A DNA stretch of 64,000 nt from Pipra filicauda (taxonomy: Eukaryota; Chordata; Aves; Passeriformes; Pipridae): contig NW_024104292.1 of the NCBI RefSeq assembly GCF_003945595.2, positions 1,178,001 to 1,242,000 on the forward strand, given 5' to 3'. The notes beneath the pieces are model-generated. The model made no database searches, was not told where the DNA came from, and worked only from the letters and a program-made list of their open reading frames with translations. How positions within the stretch are numbered: the stretch's first letter is position 1; every line of letters starts with the position of its first letter. Positions 1 to 10,500 of the stretch are shown here, one piece after another. Both the position numbers and the translations under genes were made by a program.

Positions 1-136
1 AATAACCCTACATTGTGTACAGCAACTTCACATGGCGTATAGCTTTTCTGTCAGAATTAGCTCGGGCTGTGAGTGTGAATGTCATTATGACTGGACTAAT
101 AACAACTGCACTGTATTTTAATTATGTTCACAAAGT

Positions 137-195
137 ACCCCCAAGGGTACTAAGGGAACTGGCAGAAGTGCTCACTGAACCACCCTCCATATGGC
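137..195 (+). mobile_element. CR1 LINE fragment (ORF2)
   Basis: A short piece of CR1 reverse-transcriptase coding sequence. The translation reads PPRVLRELAEVLTEPPSI, which matches the conserved CR1 ORF2 segment before the RT core. It is cut off on both sides and followed by an oppositely oriented CR1, so it is a dead fragment. Confidence 0.75.
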
Positions 196-210
196 ATTTC
201 ACAGAACCAG

Positions 211-1060
211 AGAATCACAGAATATACTGAGTTGGAAGGGACCCACAAGGATCACAAAATCCCAGGATGAAATAGGTTGGAAAAGACATCTGAGGTCATC
301 AAGTTTGACCTATGATCTAACACCACCTTGCCAACTAGATCATGGCAATAAGTGCCACATCCAGTGTTTTCCTAAACACCTCCAGGGACACTGACTCCAC
401 CACGTTCCTGGGCAGCCCATTCCAGTGCTCAATCACTCTTTCTGTGAAGAACTTCTTCCCAATGTCTAACCTAAATCTCCCCCAGAGCAGCTTAAGACTA
501 TGTCCTCTTGTCCTACTGCTAGTTGCCTGGGAGAAGAGACTGACTACAAGCTCCTTTCAGGTAGTTGTAGAGGTCCCCCCTGAGCTTTCTTCTCTCCAGG
601 TCAAACACTCCCACCTCCCTTAGCTGCTCCTCATAGGAGCAGCATTGTGCTCCAGTCCCTTCGCCAGCCTTGTTGCCCTTCTTTGGACACGCTCCAGCAC
701 CTCAACATCATTCCTAAACTGAGGGGCCCAGAACTGGACAGTACTCGAGGTGTGGCCTCACCAGTGCCGAGTACAGGGGAAGAATCCCTTTCCTAGTCCT
801 GCTGACCACACTGTTCCTGATACACGTCCCTTTCTGCCTGGCCACTGATCAGCCACTCTGTGCCCAGCCTGTAGCGCTGCATGTGGTTGTTGTGACCAAA
901 GTGCAGGACCTGGTACTTGGTCTTGTTGAACCTAATACTGTTGGATTAGGCCCATCTATCCAGCTTGTCCAGGTCCGTCTGCAGAGCCCTCCTACCCTCC
1001 AGCAGATCAACACTCCCCTTCAACTTGGTGCCATCTGTAAATTTGCTAATGGATTATTGA
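211..1060 (-). mobile_element. CR1 LINE 3' end, reverse orientation
   Basis: The segment opens with AGAATCACAGAAT followed by a GTTGGAAGGGACC-like stretch, the reverse complement of the CR1 3' terminus. It continues through the familiar antisense CR1 blocks (CACTCTTTCTGTGAAGAACTT, the Leu/Arg-rich 'tgctccagtccc' and 'acgctccagcacctcaa' segments). About 850 bp are retained. Frames are broken, so it is an inactive 5'-truncated copy. Confidence 0.9.
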
Positions 1061-1063
1061 GTC

Positions 1064-1150
1064 CAACTCCTGGCCCTGCACAGGACCATCCCCAAGAGTC
1101 ACACCATGTCCCTGAGAGTATTGTCCAAACATTTCTTGAACTCAGACAGG
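1064..1150 (-). mobile_element. Second CR1 3'-end fragment
   Basis: The block starting AGTCCAACTCCTGGCCCTGC and running through CCCCAAGAGTCACACCATGT is the reverse complement of the 3' region of a different CR1 subfamily. It abuts the previous CR1 directly, suggesting nested or sequential insertions. Confidence 0.7.
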
Positions 1151-1189
1151 CTTGGTACTGCCTGGCTAAACAGGAGTTTGGCAAGTGTG

Positions 1190-1330
1190 ATACTTCTCTA
1201 CAAGAAGGGCTAGAAGGACAATCTAGGGAACTACAGGCCTGTCAGCATGACCTTCGTGCTGGGGAAGGCCAGGGAAGGCCAGATCATCCTGAGTGCTATC
1301 ATATGGCACTGCAGGGACACCAGGTATGGG
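1190..1330 (+). mobile_element. CR1 reverse-transcriptase remnant
   Basis: Plus-strand sequence encodes a degraded CR1 RT block: tacaagaagggc..ggaactacaggcctgtcagcatgacc corresponds to the 'YKKG..GNYRPVS.T' segment, with frameshifts. It lies just outside the left edge of the large duplicated segment that begins near 1,653. Confidence 0.7.
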
Positions 1331-3499
1331 GGAAGAACTGCAAAGCAATGTTGAGTTACTGCAGTTTTGTTAATATTAAGCTCAAAGTAAGTCACAAATA
1401 GTAGATTAACAAGTTCTGGAGTGTCAACTCTGAAAAAGACTTTACTGGATGCTTGACTGGATCAAAATACAAGTTTAGGTGAAGACTCTTTGGTAGAAAG
1501 TCTGAAGATCAGTAACTTAAAACTCAGCACACAGTAAATTATTTATTATAGTAAAAATTTGTTCTGTCTGTGTCTTTGCTGACTCTTGCCTTTAGTGGCC
1601 TAATGGGATTTTCTGGGTAAGAGATACAAATTACGTGAAATAACTCACTTCTAATGAGCTACATGTAATTGCAGAAATAAGTGATAACAATGAGATCACT
1701 TCTTACTGGGGAAGTACAGAATTCCCATTTTGTCCTTCTTGACAGATTAGAAGACTGAAATCAATCTGAAACAGCTTTTAGATGCCTAAACTTTCCCTGA
1801 CTTCACTGGAAGAATGATAATTTGCTATGAAGTTGAATTGGGGTCAGGTGAAGAACTTGCACTACCCTTGCCCTCCCATTTTCTTGAGCAATACTTGGGG
1901 TGTTCAGAACCAGCCAAGTGCTGGTGAGCCATAGGAAATACGACAATTAACACTGAGAGCCAGAGACAAAATATATTTATAAAAACATATGACTTTGACA
2001 AATCATGATTTCTTGCCCTTTTCCTGAAAATCCAGCACCTTCCCTAAGGGATGCTTTACACGCCCAATCCCTAAGCTTTGCCAATACAGAAGTTATTGAT
2101 AAGGAAAGGACAGCCAAAACATTTGGGATGGTCTTTTCATTTTTTTTTTTTTTTTTCCAGAAAATCTAATTCCAGACTGAGCACAAACCTTTGAAATGTT
2201 ACAGAAGGAAGGAATGAATGCGTTAAAGTGTTGGAAATTTTGACATAAATATCTTGGCTTGTATGCAGCATTCATCTGCATTGGTTACAGGTTACATACT
2301 ACAGAGCTATGAAGCTTCAACATGACTGTATGCTTTGGGATAATCTCTGGCATCCTGTGCAAGGCGGCAGACTTCTTCAATGCAGAATAAACCAAAACCT
2401 CAGGATAAGTGTGGACTAAAGGACACAGAAATATATAATACCTGCTGGACCCCTGGTGACTGTGATTATAAGAAGACTTTAACTGGTTGACCTCTCTAAT
2501 TTCTGAGTAAGCAAAGGACAAAAATATCATCTCTTCCCACAGGAGTGCACAGCTGTAGCTTGCACACCTTTAATTCTTTCCTTGTTGTGAGGTAGATGTT
2601 TTTTAAAAATTACCCTGCACAGGTATTTCAGACAACATGTCTCTTAAATTTTTTGCTAAATGAATAACTTATTGCAAATCACCTCATAAGTTATCTTGTT
2701 AGATTTCCTACATCCTTCAGCTTTCCTTTCTGTACACACACATCAAGAAAGGTAGTATTGCATAGGTGTAAATCGGGCTAGAATTAGCTTGTATGATCTG
2801 CTGTAGAAATATGCTTTAGATAAGGTAAAAAGTCTTTAAGGATTAATTCTAGGTTTCTGCACATGTGGTATTTACTCTCCACGCTGCTATAAGCATTGAG
2901 GTATGAAAACAAAGAGATTGGTATTTTTAAGAAAGTCTACATTGAAAATACAATTTTTATTTCGATCACAGTCCTGCTCCAGATATAATCAGCATTAAAA
3001 TTATTGTTTTCTGAAATGTGACTAGTTCTATAATTAAAATAATAAGACGGACTAAGTAAGAGTAGGGAAAAAACACTGCTGCTGTACTGCTGTCTGGACA
3101 CAGCCATAGAAATTTCACAGGCAGTTATTATTGCATTTTACATTCATCCTGTTGTAATGAGATAGTTTTGAAATTATAATGTTCAGATAGTAAAACTGAG
3201 AAGGGCCCCAGCATTTACGAAGCAGATAGTAATCTTCCCTTCACTCTGATGCATTTGCAGAGTTTATCTATCCTACTGTAACATTCCTGCCCCAGAGCTG
3301 CAAGTTCAGCCACAAGTTTTACTTTTCAAAACATACACAGGGTTCTTTACTATCTCGAGATACTGTAAAGAGAAGAGGCCACACACTTTTCCTCAAGACT
3401 ACTTTTACTGATAATTTTAGGGGAAAAAATAAGACAACTTGGCATCCAAAGGGTGTCATACTATCAAAACAAAGCATATGCCTTTGCTTTTATCTGCTC

Positions 3500-3830
3500 T
3501 AGTCCTCATGGCCACCTCCCTAGCTGGGACTTGAGGCCCACTGGCCATTCTGGGGTTCCAGGGTGAGGGGCAGTGTTCTCACTGTCCCTGCCAACATGAG
3601 GCTGGGTTAGGGGCTGCAGGAGCTGTGGTGTGTTGAAGCATTCCTGGACTGCCTTTGACTGACAGCTGCTCCGGGGGCTCCAGGGGCCTGCCATGAGGGA
3701 TATGCCGCCATCTCACCTCCGTGAGGTTTGACCCATTCCTTCCCCCTCCACACACACTTCCCCCCCCCTCCGAGGTGGTTCCAACCCAACAATATTTTTA
3801 CTGATCCAGTGTCTCACACCTCCCAGAACA
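3500..3830 (-). repeat. Unclassified dispersed repeat
   Basis: A GC-richer block within AT-rich flank. It is present again in copy C at about 30,785-31,115, as part of the duplication. It also occurs as a diverged, inverted copy at about 27,390-27,690 in unique flank, which shows it is a dispersed element and not simply part of the segmental duplication. Shared landmarks include GGAGCAGCTGTCAGTC and GAGACACTGGAT (as read on the minus strand here). Class unknown. Confidence 0.6.
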
Positions 3831-4885
3831 AATCACCGGGGATAACCTGTATTTGACATCGTTTCACTTTCAGTGTGGCCATTACTCTGGAGGGTGCAGC
3901 TGGGGGAGCAAATGATAAGGAAAGGATAGGGAGTGTGTAGGACGTAGGGAATTTCAGAAGAAACATATATAAAAAAAGAATTTTCTGCTAGTATGATTGA
4001 AATATTAGCAGTCTAATCCAAGCATCAATAATAGTCCAGATCTAATAATTATGGAAGAAAGAGAAAAAATATTTCAATGCAGTGAAAGCTTCAATAGTAA
4101 TATAATAACAAAAGGATACGGTTACAATTGTTTTCACCCTGTTTAGCTTCTAGATCCTTTCTGCCTCACTCTTCCCATGCTCCTCCTAAGGTTGATGGTT
4201 TCATTTTGGGGATTCCTGTTGAAGGGGAGTTTTGGCCCGTTGCCAGCATCTGGAGTTATTTGCTGGAGGAGTACAATGTTCTTGATGGTGTTTTCCTCTC
4301 CCTCATTTTAGGACCCACATGGGGTCGTATTTACATATTTACTAACACACTTTTACACCTTATTCTTTTTTCATTGCTCTGCAGCTTCACATTACATTTG
4401 AATTTATGATATATGGTGCATTTTAAATGTGTTAGAAATACTTGTTCTTTTTTCTCTCTATTGCCCCTAAAGCCAGTTTTGGCTAGCACCTGCTTGTTCA
4501 CCTTATGCAGCTTGTAGAGATCAAGGAAAGCTCAGCTGGAGCAAGCCTTCCCCTGAGGCCTACAAAGCTCAGTACAAAGCCTGTGGTTTCTTAGTGACAA
4601 TGGCAATACTATAGTACAGGTTTGCGTTGTAATAACTGGTAGTCTGCAGTCCATTCCCCCTGTGCAACATCCAGCCATTAATCAGGGATGTTTGAAGGCA
4701 CATCCTGCCCACCCTTTGAGTAGCCACCTCTGGGTGTGTTTTGAATTTTCTTTATAAGACATTTTAATCAGACATAATTCCAGAGAAGAAAAAATTAGTT
4801 TTTTTCAGAGATAAGTTGACTCAAACCGGTGTTTCTCCTTGTTCTTCATGTTATAGGTAAATAAACCAAATCAAAATTTAGCAGT
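3831..4885. other. No gene seen
   Basis: AT-rich non-coding sequence inside the duplicated segment. Short open frames occur but have no recognisable domain and no convincing splice context. Confidence 0.5.
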
Positions 4886-5015
4886 AAAATTTATTGTGAG
4901 ATTTATATAAAGTGCAGATAAGCAAATCAGCACGCTAGGTGGCCTGAGGAGACCCCTGCTCCCCACCGGCCCACAGGCCCAATAAAAACAAACAGCAACT
5001 TTTATACTTTTTCAA
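4886..5015 (-). mobile_element. Possible LTR-like fragment
   Basis: Read on the minus strand, this holds a TATAAAAGTTGC element, then a GC-rich stretch, then AATAAA-like sequence, the order expected for an LTR promoter, R region and polyadenylation signal. No terminal inverted TG/CA or target-site duplication could be placed, so the call is tentative. It is repeated at about 32,170-32,299. Confidence 0.3.
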
Positions 5016-5930
5016 CTCCCCCTCCCATAGTCACTTGATTGGGCTTGGGTTCGCGGGCTTTGTTCTGGTTGGTTCTGTTGTAGGCCCATTTCAATTGCCA
5101 GGGACTTTTCCATCAATAGCTTTAATTAGCCCAGTGTCCTTGGAGCTGAATATGGGAAGGTATCCAGATGGTCCAGATGTTCTCCTTGGCTCTTCTTTAT
5201 CATTTCCATCCTTGACCCTCTGATCCTCGTTCTTTTCTTCTTTTCTAATGAGTAACTAAGACAATATTTTTAGAAAAGCAGGATATCATATACGTGCTCA
5301 GTAAAGTAGAATATCTTTGCCAACTTAGGAACTGCCAGTTGCAGGACAGTCAACTTATAATAATAATACAGCAGTTAACTATTCCGCAGTTTACAACTCC
5401 CTAGTCCCAACCAGGCATTAGCTATAATATACAGAAAATACAATATATATATTTTGACAAGTAAATTTTACCATTGCTTACTTATTACATTCAGATCTCC
5501 CAAATTAACTATGTGCTCCATTTGTTAAGGAAGAACTTTGTAAAAAGAAAGAAAGAGAGTGAATTCACTGTGTTTGTCACATCTTATAAAATCCATAAGA
5601 AAGGACCATTTCTTCTTAAATGTCTGTAAGAGACCAAGCATATATGATCATGTGGCTGGTATCTCACCCAAATTAGTTGGCAGGGGAACACTAATAAATC
5701 GGATTAGACAGGTAAACCTACTCTTCCTGTAATTTCAAATTGTTAGCTTTCGACAATCCTATTTCTGTCTGTCAAAGATATTCCAAGGTGTTCAGTGGTG
5801 GGTCACTTCATCTCAAACAACCAACCAAGGAAGAGGGAAGACAAAATGCAGATGACAGGGAGCACAGCTCACAAAGGGCTTGTGACTATTTAGTGGGGTT
5901 CGTGTGATTATCCCTAGTGAATATAACTTT
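5016..5930. other. No gene seen
   Basis: Non-coding AT-rich sequence. It appears identical, without indels, to 32,300-33,214 in copy C, in contrast to the more diverged sequence further left. Confidence 0.5.
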
Positions 5931-5999
5931 ATCATAGAATTATTCTCCCAGAATCATTTAGGTTGGAAAAAAAAATTAAGATCATCCAGACGGACCGTA
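5931..5999 (-). mobile_element. CR1 3'-terminal stub
   Basis: ATCATAGAATTATTC..GAATCATTTAGGTTGGAAAA..AAGATCATCCAG is a reverse-oriented CR1 terminus, about 70 bp. It is shared with copy C at 33,215-33,283, so it predates the duplication. Confidence 0.75.
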
Positions 6000-6461
6000 A
6001 AATTGTGCTGAATTGAGACATCTATAGCTGAGCTAGTAATTCATTGCTTTCTTTATAGTTAAAGGAGAGAGAAGGGGTTGGATTTTTCAGGGTGCAGTTC
6101 ATCCCATCCAATGCAGATGCTGTGGGACCTTGCAGTGCAATCCTTGGTGTGAAAGAAAATAAACACACTTTTCAGGAAACAGGGGATTTTATTCAAGTAA
6201 CAGAAACATTTCACAAAGCACAGTGTCCTAGGTCTGTTTGCCGAGGTTTCAAAACTCACAGTAAAATCATCAGGAGCAGGGGAAGAGCTTTGAGTTTTAT
6301 TGCTCTTGTCACCGTAGGGATTATGTTTCACAGAAATCTGTTAGACAGCCCTGAGTCTTAATATCTATATAGCACTTCTGTTACTTGTTGGTGATGGGTC
6401 TTGCAGTGGAGCACTACAGCACTTCTTTTTTTCTTTGTCTTTGAAGGTGGGTATTTTTATG

Positions 6462-6525
6462 TTTTACATATTTATTATATTTATTATATATTTTTGTTGT
6501 ATATATTTATTATATATATTTGCAA
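6462..6525. repeat. AT-rich low-complexity tract
   Basis: A run of TATTTATTATAT-type sequence about 64 bp long, conserved at 33,746-33,809 in copy C. Confidence 0.8.
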
Positions 6526-6659
6526 CCTACGAACCCTCAGCCTGCTCATCGTCAGGTAGAAGGGGTAGAAAGTCTGTCCTTTCAGCAGAATTGCACCTTC
6601 TGCTCTCCAGAGGGCATCTTGGGGTGACAAAATTATTCAAGCCCAGCTGACCAAGTCAT

Positions 6660-7045
6660 TATCTCCAAAGTCACAAGTTCACACCTGTTCTGGTCCCCTA
6701 CCGGGGCCACAATTCCTGCTAGCAAATCTGCTCCAGGCTCCTGCTGGGAGCCTACTGCAGCACGAGCCTCCCACGAGGTCACAGCCTCCTTTCAGGCATC
6801 CATCTGCTCCAGCGTGGGGTCCTCCATGGGCTGCAGGTGGAGCTCTCCTGCACCATGAGCTTCCCTGGGCTGCAGGGGCACAGCTGTCCCACCATGATCT
6901 GCACCACGGGCTGCAGGGGAATCTCTGCTCCGTTGCCTGAGCACCTCCTTCCCCTCCTTCTTCACTGACCTTGGGGTCTTCAGGGCTGTTTCTCTCACAT
7001 ATTCTCACTTCTCTCTCCGTCTGCAGTTGCTGTTGTGCGCTGTTT
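6660..7045. mobile_element. LTR-like interspersed repeat next to the promoter
   Basis: The sequence has the composition of an abundant avian LTR-type repeat: repeated GGGCTGCAGG modules, CACCTCCTTCCCCTCCTTCTT, and the stretch TTTCTCTCACATATTCTCAC. It ends near CTGTTGTGCGCTGTTT, within about 400 bp of the start codon at 7,424. The family assignment is from recognition, not from a database search. The long antisense open frames across it are a by-product of its composition. A copy sits in the same place before head C. Confidence 0.55.
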
Positions 7046-7059
7046 CCCCCCCCCCTTCC

Positions 7060-7423
7060 TAAGTTATCCCAGCTACACCCTCCCCAATGGACTCAGCCCT
7101 GCTCAGCGGCGGGTCGGTCTCGGAACCGGCTGTGGTGCCGCGTCACAAGCCCCCTCTGTGATGTCTCGGCGCTCCACGGCTGCTGTCCCGGCGCCAGACC
7201 CTTGCTGGCCGTCATTGCTGACTCCGCCGCGACGGGATCAGCAGCGCTTCTCGGGCTTGGACCGTCGGGGGCTGCGAAGCACAGCTTCCACGCGGATCTC
7301 GCCTTTCAGATTTGCCCATCCTCTCCCCACACCCCCTCCCCCTCCCCGCCCGGGACTCGGCAGAGTCTGCCGGGCATCTCCTGTGTCTGTTGAACCCAGG
7401 CCGAGGCCGCCGAACGCCGAGAG
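7060..7423 (+). promoter_or_regulatory. CpG-rich promoter candidate and 5' UTR, copy A
   Basis: GC-rich and CpG-dense, unlike the AT-rich surroundings. It contains CCGCCC- and CCCCTCCCCC-type boxes near 7,320-7,350 and no obvious TATA box, the form expected of a CpG-island promoter. The downstream ATG sits in GAGAGATGG, with purine at -3 and G at +4. The transcription start cannot be placed from sequence alone. Confidence 0.6.
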
Positions 7424-7533
7424 ATGGCCTGGGTCGACCTGCACAGCGCGGCCGCCCGCGGCGACCTGGACCAGCTGCGGCGGCACTGGTGGCTGAAGAA
7501 ATTCTTCATCAACAGGCGCAACGCAGACAAGCT
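7424..7533 (+). CDS. Copy A exon 1 (start, ankyrin repeat 1)
   Basis: Begins with the ATG in a good Kozak context and encodes a first ankyrin-like helix pair (DLHSAAARGDLDQLRRHW). It ends CT|GTAAGG in phase 2. The start is chosen because it gives the expected short N-terminus before the first ankyrin repeat of this family. Confidence 0.85.
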
Positions 7534-10500
7534 GTAAGGACAATCAGCAAAGCCTCCACCTTTTGCAAAATGTGGAATTTGTCAAAATTATCTGAAGTCA
7601 GGGTGGTTTTTTGATGGATGTACTTTGTGTACTTTCAAGCCTAAGCAGCAACAAAGGATACCATCAGTGGAACAGACACCATCTAGCATCCCTTAGTAAT
7701 GCTTATTTTATTTCTTTTGTTTTAATTATTACTCTATTTTAATTTAATTGTTATTAAAGGTTTTACTTTTGATTCTCCTCCCTGTTTCACTGGGGTGGGG
7801 AGGGAGAAGGTGTGAGCAAGTAGCTGTGTGGGGCTTAATTGTCAGCTGGGCTTAAACCGGGACAATTGTGTATGTTTAATTTCTAGGACACCTCTGCATC
7901 TTGCTTGCATAAATGGCCATGCAGATATTGTTCGTTTTCTAGTAGGCAAGAATTGCAAGCTAAATCCTGGTGACAAATATAAGAGATCACCACTGATGCT
8001 GGTATGTGAAAGGGGCATATGTTGTCTTATGATTGAAGATGCTTGAACTTTCCAGTGTTGGGAAGACGCAGGAGTTCTGACAGAGAACAATGTAGATGTT
8101 GGAAGTTATTCCTTCTTTGTGTCTTGTTTCCAGGCAGTACAGCACCAGCACAGAGATTGTGTGGCTGTTCTGCTGGAGCATGGTGCCAACCGTGCCCACA
8201 GAGCTGCTACTGGTAACACCGCCCTTCACTTTGCTGTTCTGATGTCTAACAAATCTCTAGTGGAGCTGTTACTAGAGCATGGCGCAGATATTGATGTTAA
8301 GAATGAAGTAAGCTTGGACTTTAGGTAAACCTCCTCTTCCCAAGTCAACTTGCTTGACTTTTCTCTGTTATTCTAAGAGAGATGATTTTTCCTTTCAGCT
8401 GGGATACACTCCACTTACTCTTGCGATCACCGAGCGTTGCAAAGGGATGATCGAGTTCCTTCTTCAAAAAGGAGCTGACGTGAATGCTACAGATAATCAT
8501 AAAAGGTGAAGGATTTGGTAAAAGCACGTGTGGGACTCCTTAGCATTGTTTAAGTTGGATTGATGGGAGGCATAAGAATGAGCATTGAAAAAGGGCCAGG
8601 AACCACCCAGAAGGAGCTCCTTCAGTGTGACTTGTGAAAGCAGACCTGCGCTCTGCTGCTTGCTTACTTCAGGGGATGATTTCCACACTGAGGACTGCAA
8701 GAAAGCGTTGTCTGCGGTCCCACATGCACACGCGCGCGCGCAGGCACACACACGCGACCTGAGTCTGCTCTGGGTGGGTGGCTGGCCTGGAGACCTCCTG
8801 AGGTCCCACCAACCTGAATTCTCCAACACTTCCAGGTGTTTGGCTGTGCTTTCCTTCTGCCAGTAGGAGAGGGGAAATGAATTGTCTGAGAAGCAAAGAG
8901 GGATTAAAGTAATGATATGTAATGCCTGCAGAAGCTGATGTATTTACTCTTATCTCCTGGATGCCCTAGGACCCCTATGGAAGTTGCTGCTATTCTTCAG
9001 GATAAGGATGCAGTAGAAGTTCTTCTTCGCAATGGCGGTGTTATCAATAAAGAAGACACTGGACTGTTTGGAGTTCGAGCTTTTGAAAGACTATTTCGAG
9101 ATGAGCTGTAAGTGTTTTACATCCTTGTTAGAGCAACTGCATTCTCAGAATGTCCGTGCTGATGTACAGCCCTTTTTGGTAACAGCAGCAGGGTTAAATG
9201 AGGTGCTGAGAGCTTTATCGAAGTGTGACACCTTCTGATGCATCTCTTTCAATGTAAAGGGTAGATTTGGGAATTGAGGAAAACATCCCTCCTCCCCACC
9301 AAACCCAGTTCTCTTTGAGAATTCACCTGTGTGCTTCCAAGTTCTATTCTACTCCCTAGCAGCAACTACCTGCCTTTTGTTTCAGAGGGGATCTAACTGA
9401 TATCCCCTAATTAAAACTCTTCAGTGCTTTTCCTCTTCCCGTGGATAGCTTTGCACCTCTGGCCATTCACTGGCCAAGGTGGCTATGTGTGCTTAACTAG
9501 ACTGAGGAAAAAAGCCCTCTATCGTAGTGATGGTAGCCAAGGGATGTGTGAATGAATTGCATTATGCCTATGAGCATGCCTTGCCTAGCCATAAACAACT
9601 GCCTGTGAACTCTTGTCACTGGATCTCAATTTCCTCTCCCCCTGCCCCTTCTGTTAGCCTGTCTTGATGGGAAGCAGGAGAGAAGGGAGCCTGGGTAAAC
9701 TGTGGAGTAAAAACCCCTTTAGGACTAAAGCATGTTTGAGGATTGCTCTAACAAAACAAGGTATTCATTCCTCCCCTCCAGGCTTCTGTTGTGCTAATGC
9801 ACCATTCTGCAGAGCAGCCTAGGTCTGGAGAATGTGTTTAATTTCTTTTGTTGTTTGATTGGGGTTTTTTGTTTTGTATTCCTGCTCATGAAACAAACCT
9901 GACCTCCAACTGACCCAAGGTTGTTAGAATATGACACAGGTCTCAGAATGCAAGTGCAGTATTTGTTGGCCTCTTAATATCTGACTTAGGAGCCCTCTGA
10001 ACTTCTGGTCTTCAGAGGAACCATGGGAATTTCTGAAGCCCTTCAAAGTGAGGACTGGGGTTGAGGAGACGTTGCTCCATCTTAGTGTTGAGACATTAGT
10101 ATAACATCCAGCTGAGGAAGAGGCTTTGGAGATGTCAGCCTGCCAGGGGCCTAGTTAATCTCCCTGGTCCTTGAAATGGAGAGGGGGTCTATCAGATGAG
10201 ACAGTAGCCAGCAGGGGTGAGTTACTCCACAGATAGAATAGGCACCTGTAGCATGAGCATGCCTGTAGTGAGGATTTCAGTCTCCACTACTCTAGGACTG
10301 CAGTATGTTTTGTGTGTGTGTGACCCTTTAGCGGTTGTCTAGGAATAGGGTTAGAATGGCACATGCATGGCTGTTGCTCTTCCCGTGGAGAGTGCAGGAA
10401 AGTCTGGGGGCATTTTTACCTATTGCATTTCCTCCCTTTCTATGTTTAGTATTGCTAATGAAGGAGAGGAATATGAATGCTCTGAAAGGAAGGGACAATG

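Larger units (their letters stand above)
1653..10449. repeat. Segmental duplication, head copy A
   Basis: This stretch is repeated at about 28,924-37,728. The left edge is sharp: AATGAGCTACATGTAATTG is shared and the sequences before it are unrelated. The offset between copies is 27,271 bp at the left and 27,279-27,284 bp further right, so only small indels separate them. It holds about 5.8 kb of upstream non-coding DNA plus ankyrin exons 1-5 of the gene. Homology continues past this point into the cassette array. Between 1,653 and 3,500 I see no gene, only AT-rich sequence with a T-run near 2,140-2,157. Confidence 0.95.

Noticed and set aside
6059..6361. Overlapping sense and antisense open frames of about 90 codons, present in both A and C
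   Set aside because: No recognisable domain or splice context. Their conservation follows from the segmental duplication.
6679..7008. 109-codon minus-strand open frame near the promoter
   Set aside because: Lies wholly inside the LTR-like repeat and is explained by its GC-rich, repeat composition.
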